Assembly: GCA_003162635.1 (NCBI GenBank)
Contig: PMNE01000014.1
Location: forward strand, 8,898 to 52,779
DNA length: 43,882 bases
Direction of reading: 5' to 3'
Origin: Ignavibacteriota bacterium
Lineage (GTDB): Bacteria; Bacteroidota; Ignavibacteria; UBA10030; UBA6906
Shown: positions 1-8,372 of the stretch, piece by piece
Layout: every line of letters begins with the position of its first letter
Position numbering within the stretch: position 1 is the stretch's first letter
Notes under the pieces: model-generated
The model's database searches: none
Seen by the model: the letters and a program-made list of their open reading frames with translations, nothing else
What the model was told of the DNA's origin: nothing
Program-made: the position numbers and the translations under genes

Positions 1-81
1 CCGAAGGGGGACTTGAACCCCCACGACCTTGCGGCCACTAGCTCCTGAAGCTAGCGCGTCTGCCAATTTCGCCATCCGGGC
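1..81 (-). tRNA. tRNA-Leu (anticodon CAG), 3' end truncated by the window edge
   Basis: Reverse complement reads GCCCGGATGGCGAAATTGGCAGACGCGCTAGCTTCAGGAGCTAGTGGCCGCAAGGTCGTGGGGGTTCAAGTCCCCCTTCGG: acceptor strand, D arm, anticodon stem CTAGC/GCTAG with loop TTCAGGA, variable arm, T arm GGGGGTTCAAGTCCCCC. Confidence 0.95.
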
Positions 82-116
82 GTCAACATAAGTCTCAGCG
101 ATGATCTGCTACTGAT

Positions 117-395
117 TCAATCGGACTGCGTACCGCTTATCCTGCTGCGCTGAGAAGCTATCAGATTTTTCAAGAATTCTCTTCCGCAACCGGACTTCAA
201 ATACACTTCCTCTTTCCTGGCCTCTCCACGAGTCTCGAAACTCTCAGAGTGAATCACGGCAAAAGGACGATACGATCGTGTAGTTCGTTCCCTCCCTGCG
301 TTGTGCCTGGCAATACGATTGGGCAAATCTGAGGTGAGGCCCACATAAACGTAATTCCTCACCAAGCTATGAATAGCGTAAACACTCCAAGCCAT
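117..395 (-). CDS. small GIY-YIG domain nuclease (UvrC/YhbQ-like, 92 aa)
   Basis: VYAIHS...YVYVGLTSDLPNRIARHNAG is a GIY-YIG core, followed by the family-typical ...ARKEEVYLKSGCGREFL. Shine-Dalgarno-like AGGAGAG lies directly upstream of the ATG. Confidence 0.88.
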   Translation of the reverse strand: MAWSVYAIHSLVRNYVYVGLTSDLPNRIARHNAGRERTTRSYRPFAVIHSESFETRGEARKEEVYLKSGCGREFLKNLIASQRSRISGTQSD

Positions 396-403
396 CTCTC
401 CTA

Positions 404-461
404 CCTAAAGCTAGCGCGCCTGCCTGCCGGCAGGCAGGTCTGCCAATTTCGCCATCCGGGC
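404..461 (-). pseudogene. 5'-half fragment of tRNA-Leu, interrupted by a 20-bp palindrome
   Basis: Plus-strand CCTaAAGCTAGCGCG-[20 bp]-TCTGCCAATTTCGCCATCCGGGC matches 44-81 of the intact tRNA-Leu with one mismatch; similarity stops at the anticodon loop. Confidence 0.88.
419..438. repeat. 20-bp perfect palindrome CCTGCCTGCCGGCAGGCAGG
   Basis: CCTGCCTGCC is the exact reverse complement of GGCAGGCAGG; removing it restores the contiguous tRNA-Leu 5' half. Confidence 0.9.
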
Positions 462-686
462 ATATACCACACTTCTCTGCGGCTCATCAACCCACAATAA
501 AGCAAAGATAGGCAGAATCCGGCGGAAAATCAATCACCACTGTGTTGATCTTGTCAATACTCTCACCGATATTTCTCATGTCTGCGTCGTGCGTTGATTT
601 CAAACCATCTGTCCACACGTTTTGGTTGATCCGGCTTTGCCAATGCGCCTCTGCTTGCACCAAAGAACAATGTCGAAACCGCATTC

Positions 687-1235
687 ATGTTTACGCTGAT
701 CGGATTTTGCTTCTTCACACTGCTCCTCGTTTATTTGTCCCGCCGTGCTCTTCGGAAGGTGGGATCCCACGGATTCTATCGCTTCTTTGCGTGGGAAGCA
801 CTCCTCGTCTTGATCTTTCTGAATGCGGATGCATGGTTCACGGATCCGCTCTCCTGGTACCAGGATATTTCATGGGTCCTCCTGGTCCTCTCTCTCATTC
901 TTGCCGCTGAAGGGTTTCGCCTCCTGCGCCGCATGGGCGGCCACCATGCTCTTCGGGAAGATCCGACGCTGATGGGATTCGAAAAAACGGAACATCTCGT
1001 GACGAGCGGCCTCTATGCCTACATCCGTCATCCACTCTATGGCTCACTCCTCCTATTGACGTGGGGAGTGTTCTTCAAGGATCCTTCCTGGATTGGCACT
1101 CTGCTTGGGATCGCAGCGAGCGTGCTCCTTCTAGCGACATCGATGGCCGATGAGCAGGAGTGCCTCCGCTTTTTCGGTCCTCCGTACGCCGCTTACATGG
1201 CCCGGACAAAAAGATTCATTCCCTTCGTATTCTGA
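687..1235 (+). CDS. isoprenylcysteine carboxyl methyltransferase / PEMT-like membrane methyltransferase family protein
   Basis: Multiple TM segments plus LVTSGLYAYIRHPLYGSLLLLTWG and C-terminal DEQECLRFFGPPYAAYMARTKRFIPFVF, typical of the ICMT/methyltransferase family. Confidence 0.78.
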   Translation: MFTLIGFCFFTLLLVYLSRRALRKVGSHGFYRFFAWEALLVLIFLNADAWFTDPLSWYQDISWVLLVLSLILAAEGFRLLRRMGGHHALREDPTLMGFEKTEHLVTSGLYAYIRHPLYGSLLLLTWGVFFKDPSWIGTLLGIAASVLLLATSMADEQECLRFFGPPYAAYMARTKRFIPFVF

Positions 1236-1336
1236 CAGGGTACTCTGTGAGCGCCGGAGATTACGGGTCTCGGCTTTCCCGTTCCCTCCGGTTTCCCTTC
1301 TGTGCATTCCTGTTCCTCCATGGAGATGGTCCGAAG

Positions 1337-2041
1337 CTATACTGGAAACTCTGCATCATCCTGCCGCTTGTAGGGTCCACGTGTAAGAGGTTTTTCGTCG
1401 TTTGTCAACAGCGGCTGAAACGCAGAGGGAGGGCGGAAGGATCGGAGGAAGACCGCCACCGCCCAGGCCACGCCCGCAACGATGGCGGCGATACTGATGA
1501 TCAATCCTCCGTAGTAGAAGAGATCCGCCAGCGTGTCCGCAGAGTCCATCATGTCCCACTCCGACAACAACTCGTGCCAATCGTGGCCGACTTTGTCCCC
1601 TCCGAGCAACGGCAGAAAGCGGACCGGAGCATCACGCATGTACAGGCTCACGTCCATCATGTTCTCGCCGGTCCAGAAGAGGGGGAAGGGAGCGACCTGC
1701 GAACGTTGCTTTACAGCGATGACAAACCAGAGGAAGGGAAACATGATCTGCCAGAACGAACCTCCCAGAACGTAGAGCGTCCTGCCGAAGAAGCGGAAGA
1801 GGAAGTGCCCCCCTTCGTGCAGGGGGAGAAAGGTGAACGTGCGAACGATCCAAAGGAGTGCGTTCCCGCGATTGCCGGGAATGTACCGGGCAAACGTATC
1901 TATCGCCTGGAAGAGAAAAACGGTGAGGAAAGCGTACACGCCGATCCTGAACAAGAGAGGAACGTATTGTTCGACGGGATCGAGCGGGGTAGTGACAACC
2001 GGGGGCCGGCCTTGTGTGGACACGGGATATCCTCGTTTCAT
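1337..2041 (-). CDS. membrane protein with HEGGH motif, putative zinc metallopeptidase-like
   Basis: MKRGYPVSTQG start; several TM stretches; FLPLHEGGHFLFRFFG contains HExxH, and GHDWHELL lies downstream. Confidence 0.55.
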   Translation of the reverse strand: MKRGYPVSTQGRPPVVTTPLDPVEQYVPLLFRIGVYAFLTVFLFQAIDTFARYIPGNRGNALLWIVRTFTFLPLHEGGHFLFRFFGRTLYVLGGSFWQIMFPFLWFVIAVKQRSQVAPFPLFWTGENMMDVSLYMRDAPVRFLPLLGGDKVGHDWHELLSEWDMMDSADTLADLFYYGGLIISIAAIVAGVAWAVAVFLRSFRPPSAFQPLLTNDEKPLTRGPYKRQDDAEFPV

Positions 2042-2192
2042 TGTCGTGCGCGGCCCCGCATCGCATTGCGCCGATGGCGATCTGAGTGGGGAAAACAGTA
2101 GGCTCCCGGGGGAACGAGGCGCACTTTCGTGCGGCGGCTGGAACGTTACCAATGAGCGAAGATCGGGGATCGTTGCCGCAAAGCGGGATGGG

Positions 2193-2378
2193 CTATCTGT
2201 GCATCGTTTCCTGAATGGCGCGGACGGTGCGCTCTTCCGAATACCCGTTGATGTAGTAATGCTTGATGACTGTTTCCCACCAGGACGAGGGAATCACTGT
2301 TTTGTCCGATTCGGTCAGCTTTGTGTACACCCTTTCCTTAAAGGTCAGGAAATACTTGTCATCCTCAATGGGCTGCAT
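2193..2378 (-). CDS. small conserved hypothetical protein (61 aa)
   Basis: MQPIEDDKYFLTFKERVYTKLTESDKTVIPSSWWETVIKHYYINGYSEERTVRAIQETMHR; protein-like composition with an ATG start. Confidence 0.5.
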   Translation of the reverse strand: MQPIEDDKYFLTFKERVYTKLTESDKTVIPSSWWETVIKHYYINGYSEERTVRAIQETMHR

Positions 2379-2519
2379 CTCGTTCCCTCGATATGCTTCA
2401 ATGTAACGCGGTCGTTCCTTGGAAGCAAGCGGCTTTGTGTGCGGTGTGTCACAGGCGGTGAACCGGGTTTTTCTTACTATCAAACAACCAGTTAGCACAT
2501 TTCCCGGAGGAACCGGTTG

Positions 2520-2702
2520 ATGTTCCTGGCCAATGTTTCCACAGGTATTCCGATGATCAGGATATGGAAGGTCGCAGCGGTTGCCGCGTTGGTGGCAATA
2601 CCACTTATCATCCTCAGCACGAAGAAGCCGCCCGAGAAGAAGTACGTCCCGGAGAGTGGCGACTCCAATGATATTTTCGATCGGGAATTGAGCGCAGAGT
2701 AG
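2520..2702 (+). CDS. small membrane protein, hypothetical
   Basis: GGAGG about 10 nt upstream of ATG; MIRIWKVAAVAALVAIPLIILSTKKPPEKKYVPESGDSNDIFDRELSAE has one TM helix and a polar tail. Confidence 0.5.
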   Translation: MFLANVSTGIPMIRIWKVAAVAALVAIPLIILSTKKPPEKKYVPESGDSNDIFDRELSAE

Positions 2703-2809
2703 CGGCGGGTTGATTCGCGTTCCCGTTCGTCTTCGGAGAACGTTCCTGTGCATGAGCCGGGAGGGGAGCAGTGGTGCCCCCCTTTGGCACATGCGGGGGA
2801 GTTTTCGCC

Positions 2810-5125
2810 TCAGAAGCTTATCGTTCCCACCCCTTCTTCCCCTTCTCTCCATTTCGACGTCGAGTGCTTATCGCATTTTCCGGGGCGTGTCCTCTCTGTG
2901 AAGTACTCTGTTTCCGTCGTCGGACAATACTCTGTGGCGAGTTTCTTTGTCTCGGAGCAGATCTTTTCCTGGAACACCCCGTCCGGCTTTTCAAAGTACT
3001 CCAGCGGCATCGCAAGTGAAGGATCGTCGTACACGTACTTCATGAACCGTCCCCAGATGGGAGCTGCCGCGCGGCCGCCCTGGCCGTCCCACGTCTTGAA
3101 ATGAACGCTCTCGTTGTCGAAGCCCACCCAGGCCGCGGCGGAAATCTGGGGAGTGTACCCGACGAACCAGGCATCGGCAAATTCCTGCGTCGTTCCGGTC
3201 TTTCCCGCGGCAGGAAGCTGGAAGAAATCGCGGACGTGACTCCCCGTGCCGCCGTTGACCACGCCCTCGAGCATTGATGTCATGATGAACGCAGTTTGAT
3301 CGCTGAAGACCTCCCGGCGCCTGGGGAAATTCTCCTCCAAAGTGGTTCCGTCCTTGTCCTCGATCTTGAGGATGGCAATGGGTTCGACGGCGACCCCGTG
3401 ATTAGGGAAGACGCCGAACGCCGATGCCATCTCAAGCGGTGAGATGTCGCCCACGCCGAGGGCCAGGGAGGCATACGGAGGGAGCGGCGAAGAGATCCCC
3501 ATCCGTCTGGCATAGTCGATGACCTGGTTCACCGGGGCGATCTCCATGATCGCTCTCACCGCAACAAGGTTGATCGACCTTTTGATCGCTTCCCTGATGG
3601 TTGCTTTTCCGCCGAACTCTCCGTCGGAATTCGAGGGCCTCCAGCTCTTCCCGTCTTCCATCATGACCATCACAGGCTGGTTCTGGATCTCAAAGCTCGG
3701 CGCATAGCCGTTGTCGATGGCCACCGTGTACACGAAGGGCTTGAACGCGGATCCCACCTGCCGCCGGATTTGTGTGACGTGGTTCAGACCGTACTTGAAG
3801 TTCTTGAAATTTGATCCGCCGACCATAGCCAGAATGCCGCCGCTTTTGGGATCGAGGGCGACAAACCCCGTCTCGATATTCTGCGCCACGCGTTTCGTCG
3901 AATCGACCCACGCGCGATCCGACCGGAGCGCCGCGTACACGCTGTCACGAGCCGTCGCGGACTCCGCCTTCCTGTACTCGGGCGAATTCTTGATGGTATA
4001 CTCGATCACGCGCGCCAGGGCATCCGGTTCCTTGCTCCAGTTCCACTCCTTGTCGAACAGCTTCTGGTACTCAGCGAGGTGCTCCTCCACCGCCCTGTTG
4101 GCATGCCGCTGCATGCGGCTGTCGAGCGTCGTGTAGACGGAGATTCCATCACGGTAGATGTCGAAACCGTATTTCTCCGCCTTCTGGAGAAGCTGTTGGC
4201 GGATGTATTCGACGAAATGAGGTGCAATGCCGGCAAAACTGAATTCGTCCGCCGATTTCAACTGAATCGGTTCGTTCTTCGCTTCGTCCGCCTGCTGCTC
4301 GGTGATGTATCCGTACTTCAACATCTGGGAGATCACAGTGTTTCGCCGTGAAAGCGCCCGCTCGGGATGCTTCCCTGCGGGATCGTAATACCCGGGGCCT
4401 TTCAGGACGGCAATGAGCGTTGCGATTTCACCCAGCGACAGATCGGCAGGGTCCTTGCCGAAATAAACCTGGGATCCCGCGGCGACGCCATATGCGCCTT
4501 TGCCGAAATAGACGACGTTCAGATAAAACTCGAGGATTTCATCCTTGGTGAATGTCTTCTCGATCTGCACAGCCGTCATGAACTCCCGGATCTTCCTCGT
4601 GATGCTGTCGAAGATGTTCCTATCGGCATGCCCAAGATAGAGGTTTCGGGATAGCTGTTGGGTAATGGTGCTCGCTCCCTCCTTCAGCCGAAAGGCAAAC
4701 ACGTTCTTGACCATGGCCTTCATGAAGCGGACAAGATCGACTCCCCAGTGACTGTAGAAATCCTTGTCTTCTGTGGCGAGCAAGGCGTTGACCACCGAGC
4801 GGGGAATGTCTGCGAGCGCGAGGTGTGAGCGATTCTTGATGTAGAAGCGATCGAGGACCTCGCCGTCGGACGAGAAGACCGTTGTGGCCAGCTCCGGTTT
4901 CGGGTTCTCAATCCGCTCCAGTGACGGAAGGCCCGAGAGAAGATAGTCCACGTAGATCCATGAAGCGGACAGGAACACGATGGCGATGGCGAGGATGACG
5001 GTTGATTTCCTCGAAAGACGGAAGGACCTTCGCCGGCGCTGGTTCTTTTTCCGGTACGTCGGGTCACTGAAATATTTTTTCATTTCCTCGGATGAGTATT
5101 TGTCCCCGTTCTGTTCCTCAGCCAT
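2810..5125 (-). CDS. penicillin-binding protein 1A family (glycosyltransferase 51 / transpeptidase)
   Basis: ATEDKDFYSHWGVD, GASTITQQLSRNLYL, FYLNVVYFGKGAYGV; transpeptidase motifs GSAFKPFVY, SINL, KTGTTQEFADAWFVGYTP. Confidence 0.95.
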   Translation of the reverse strand: MAEEQNGDKYSSEEMKKYFSDPTYRKKNQRRRRSFRLSRKSTVILAIAIVFLSASWIYVDYLLSGLPSLERIENPKPELATTVFSSDGEVLDRFYIKNRSHLALADIPRSVVNALLATEDKDFYSHWGVDLVRFMKAMVKNVFAFRLKEGASTITQQLSRNLYLGHADRNIFDSITRKIREFMTAVQIEKTFTKDEILEFYLNVVYFGKGAYGVAAGSQVYFGKDPADLSLGEIATLIAVLKGPGYYDPAGKHPERALSRRNTVISQMLKYGYITEQQADEAKNEPIQLKSADEFSFAGIAPHFVEYIRQQLLQKAEKYGFDIYRDGISVYTTLDSRMQRHANRAVEEHLAEYQKLFDKEWNWSKEPDALARVIEYTIKNSPEYRKAESATARDSVYAALRSDRAWVDSTKRVAQNIETGFVALDPKSGGILAMVGGSNFKNFKYGLNHVTQIRRQVGSAFKPFVYTVAIDNGYAPSFEIQNQPVMVMMEDGKSWRPSNSDGEFGGKATIREAIKRSINLVAVRAIMEIAPVNQVIDYARRMGISSPLPPYASLALGVGDISPLEMASAFGVFPNHGVAVEPIAILKIEDKDGTTLEENFPRRREVFSDQTAFIMTSMLEGVVNGGTGSHVRDFFQLPAAGKTGTTQEFADAWFVGYTPQISAAAWVGFDNESVHFKTWDGQGGRAAAPIWGRFMKYVYDDPSLAMPLEYFEKPDGVFQEKICSETKKLATEYCPTTETEYFTERTRPGKCDKHSTSKWREGEEGVGTISF

Positions 5126-5217
5126 GACGTGTCTCCCGACCTTGCTTCATGATATCGTTCATTTTCTGATCCCCGCGATGTCGTCCCGCACCAAGAGCAT
5201 GATCTCTGCAACCGCCA

Positions 5218-5946
5218 TCATGACGGCAGGTGCCAGGACTTCACATCGATCATTCCTCCCGTCATCTCGGCATACGAATTGTGTGTTATCCAATCGCCGA
5301 GGTTGATGTAGATGCCATTCCCCACCGTGATGCGCGTCGGAATGTGCCTGTGTCCCATGACGACAATATTGCAGCCGTGATCGATCGCCTCGCGCGCATA
5401 GCGGATCATTCCCTCCTCTTCGCCGTAGTGCTTCTGCGTCGTGTACTCCCTGCTGGAACGGGATGTGCCGCGCGCCAGACGCACGCCGATGTCGGGATGA
5501 AGCCATCGATACGCACGAACAGCCAGCGGGTTGCGCAGGACCGGCTTCACGAGTCGGTACCCCCGATCGTTCTCCGCGAGCCCGTCGCCGTGATGGAGGA
5601 GGATGCGTTTTCCCTGAACAACCTCTTCGAACGGTGCGCGGTGAAGTACGACGCCGATCTCCGTCTCGAAAAAGTCTCCCATCCAGCAATCGTGATTGCC
5701 CACGAGGTATTGGATCGGCTTCCCGGCGTCCGTGAATCGTTGCAAGGCGGCGAGTGTCCGGTGGAACCCCCGGGGGATCACCGTTGCGTAATCAAACCAG
5801 AAATCGAAGAGATCGCCGAGGATGAACAGCTCTTCTGTGGAAGGGAAGATATGATCGAAGAAAGCAAGGAGCCGGTTCTCCTTTTGCTTCTCGACGCTGC
5901 GCGGTCCTAGTCCGAGATGCGCGTCAGATATGAAGAATGCTGCCAT
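5218..5946 (-). CDS. lpxH: UDP-2,3-diacylglucosamine diphosphatase
   Basis: Calcineurin-like motifs FISDAHLG, LGDLFDFWFDY, VGNHDCWM, LHHGDGL, GHRHIPT, plus LpxH-like length and layout. Confidence 0.88.
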   Translation of the reverse strand: MAAFFISDAHLGLGPRSVEKQKENRLLAFFDHIFPSTEELFILGDLFDFWFDYATVIPRGFHRTLAALQRFTDAGKPIQYLVGNHDCWMGDFFETEIGVVLHRAPFEEVVQGKRILLHHGDGLAENDRGYRLVKPVLRNPLAVRAYRWLHPDIGVRLARGTSRSSREYTTQKHYGEEEGMIRYAREAIDHGCNIVVMGHRHIPTRITVGNGIYINLGDWITHNSYAEMTGGMIDVKSWHLPS

Positions 5947-5950
5947 GGTG

Positions 5951-6382
5951 CTACCGGGCGACCATCATGGGGAAATCGATTCTCTTCGTTGCCCGCACGC
6001 ACCATCCTTCGGCATCCGAACAGTAGTAGTACACGAGGGTGGCGTGGAGGGCCTGTCGGCCTCTGGGGGTCTCTTTTCTGACGGCAATGGTTTGCCTGAC
6101 GATGATTGCCCCCGTGCCGGCCGCCTCCCCGGCATGCCTGTCAAGCGTCGGGCTCCCTTCGGTTTCAGCGTAGGAAGCCGAGTCGAACCTCACTTCGGGA
6201 AGGGGTTCGTCCGGAATATGGATTCCGGGGGGAGGGACGAGCGTGAGGCGGACTTCCGCCTCTCCCCCGGTCCACACAGTATCACCCGCAATTTCCCCCC
6301 GTACGGCTATTTCCTCCGCCTGCCGGTATGCCGGCGCGAGGGTCACGAAGAGGAAAAGAGGGAGAAGAGTTCCTGAGAGCAT
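5951..6382 (-). CDS. secreted/periplasmic protein, similar to DsbD N-terminal-type domain
   Basis: N-terminal signal peptide; beta-rich body; YYYCSDAEGWCVRATKRIDFPM resembles the DsbD alpha-domain family. Confidence 0.5.
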   Translation of the reverse strand: MLSGTLLPLFLFVTLAPAYRQAEEIAVRGEIAGDTVWTGGEAEVRLTLVPPPGIHIPDEPLPEVRFDSASYAETEGSPTLDRHAGEAAGTGAIIVRQTIAVRKETPRGRQALHATLVYYYCSDAEGWCVRATKRIDFPMMVAR

Positions 6383-6467
6383 CGGTACATCCGAGTTTCG
6401 TGAAAAGCGGGGATCTCTCCCCGGGTCTCTATCCTTGAAATGTACGAACCTTCCGGCGGAAAGTAAA

Positions 6468-7784
6468 TCAGCGTCCGGGTGCGGTGCCGGCAGGCGTTGT
6501 CCGGTCCGGTTCCTTCACCCCCTGCATCAGGATGAGGCCTGCAAGGAAGAATGCGCCGATCACTAGGGTGGCAAACCGCTCGTTGGTGAGATCCGCGACG
6601 ATGCCGTAGACCAGCGGCCCCACGACGGCTGAGGCCTTGCCGCAAAGCCCGTCGTAGAAGCCGAAAAACTCTGCCTCTTGTGTCCGTGGCGTCAGCAGGG
6701 CCATGAGACTCCGGCTTGCAGATTGCGAAGAGCCGATGGCGATGCCGGCGGCGAAGGCGACGATGTAGAACTGCCCGACCGTCTGCACAAGATATGCGCC
6801 CATGGCGATGGCGATCCAGATGCAGAGCGTGATGGTGATGGTCTTCTTTGGGCCGATGGCGTCGGTGATCACACCGAAGACAAGTGATCCCGCGACGGCG
6901 CTCGTTTGGACGATGGCGAAAAAGACGATGATAGCCGCATCGCTCATGTGGAGGACCTCCCCCGCAAAAATCGCGGCGAATGCGATGACGGTCAGTATCC
7001 CGTCGTTATAAATAAAGAACGCGATGAGAAATCGGGCAAGAGAAGGATGTTCATGTTTGATGAACAGCGACCGGAACGTGCCCGCCGACTTTGCGATTCC
7101 CGCGCGGAGGACCGAAGGAGGCCGTTCGCCTGCGGGGGGAGGTTCGTGGACGAAGAAGAAGAGGGGGAGCGAGAAAAACATGAAGAATACCGCGGCGACG
7201 ACGAAGGAAAGACGAACGTAGAACAGATAGAGCGGGTCGGCGGCGTCGGGAAGCATCATCCTGACAATCAACAAGACGGCGAGTGCCCCGGCGTATCCCA
7301 TCGCGAAGCCGTATCCCGACACGCGCCCATAGGAGTTGCGCGATGTAATGCCGGGCAGGAATGCGTCGTAAAAGACCAGTCCCCCTTCAAACCCGATATT
7401 GGCGGCCACGAACAGGAGGAGGCCGGTGAGGACCATCCCTTCGCGAACGAAAAACATCATTGCGGTAGCGATGACCGACACAATCGTAAAGAGGAGGAGA
7501 AATCGCTTCCTGTTCCGGGAGAAATCCGCGGCTGCCCCCAGAGGCGGGGCGAGGAGGGCCGCGAAGATCATCGAAAGACTGACCGCAAGTCCCCAGAGCC
7601 AGCGGCGTCCCCCCGCGACAGTGTGGGTGAAGTAGCGGGAGTAGATAACGGTGACGATAATGACGGAGAAGGCCGTGTTGGCGAAGTCGAAGAGGGTCCA
7701 TGCGAGAATCTGCCAGCGGGATGCCGGTGCCTCATGGCGAGGCGGCGCGGGTGCGGAAGGAGCAGGGGATGAAAGGGACTGCAT
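6468..7784 (-). CDS. MFS transporter, UMF1/Atg22-like family
   Basis: 12-TM profile; WTLFDFANTAFSVIIVTVIYSRYF and PPLGAAADFSRNRKRFL are typical of UMF1. Confidence 0.85.
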   Translation of the reverse strand: MQSLSSPAPSAPAPPRHEAPASRWQILAWTLFDFANTAFSVIIVTVIYSRYFTHTVAGGRRWLWGLAVSLSMIFAALLAPPLGAAADFSRNRKRFLLLFTIVSVIATAMMFFVREGMVLTGLLLFVAANIGFEGGLVFYDAFLPGITSRNSYGRVSGYGFAMGYAGALAVLLIVRMMLPDAADPLYLFYVRLSFVVAAVFFMFFSLPLFFFVHEPPPAGERPPSVLRAGIAKSAGTFRSLFIKHEHPSLARFLIAFFIYNDGILTVIAFAAIFAGEVLHMSDAAIIVFFAIVQTSAVAGSLVFGVITDAIGPKKTITITLCIWIAIAMGAYLVQTVGQFYIVAFAAGIAIGSSQSASRSLMALLTPRTQEAEFFGFYDGLCGKASAVVGPLVYGIVADLTNERFATLVIGAFFLAGLILMQGVKEPDRTTPAGTAPGR

Positions 7785-7838
7785 GGAGTGTTACGGGATG
7801 GTTGGGAGACAAACGGTGCGGGTCATCTCTCTCATGCG

Positions 7839-8330
7839 CTACCCGCCGATTGGCTTCTTCCGGGCCGATGCCGGTCCACGGTTTTCGCCTTCGTATAATC
7901 CGCGTCCGGCCTTCGTCAATTCCCCCGCAGATTTCATGTCGGCAAGAACGGCGTCGAGGATCCCGTTCACGAATTGGCCGCTGCGCGCGGTGCTGAAGAG
8001 CTTGGCGAGCTCGATCGACTCGTTCATGGAGACTTTGGGAGGGATTTCCCTAAAATAGAGAAGCTCGCAAATACCCATGCGGAGAATGACGCGGTCTAGG
8101 ATCGCTATCCGCTTGAAGTCCCAATTGGTCACCTTCTCGCGGATGACGCGGTCGATGTCCATCGTGTGATCGATCGTCTGTGCCACGAGCTTCTTGGCAA
8201 ATTCGTACGCGGCCGGATTGGACCGGAGGCCGGGAAGGATGGTTTCGATGACGTGCTCGACGGAATCGCCGCTGATCTCGTGTGCGTACAGGGCCTGCAC
8301 GACCTTCTCTCTGATGATTCGTCTTCTCAC
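7839..8330 (-). CDS. nusB: transcription antitermination factor NusB
   Basis: RRRIIREKVVQALYAHEIS ... ITNWDFKRIAILDRVILRMGICELLYFREIPPKVSMNESIELAKLFSTARSGQFVNGILDAV-type sequence. Confidence 0.93.
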   Translation of the reverse strand: MRRRIIREKVVQALYAHEISGDSVEHVIETILPGLRSNPAAYEFAKKLVAQTIDHTMDIDRVIREKVTNWDFKRIAILDRVILRMGICELLYFREIPPKVSMNESIELAKLFSTARSGQFVNGILDAVLADMKSAGELTKAGRGLYEGENRGPASARKKPIGG

Positions 8331-8372
8331 AGGCGGCTATTCCTTTCGTTGCGATGGCTGATGGGCGGCACA

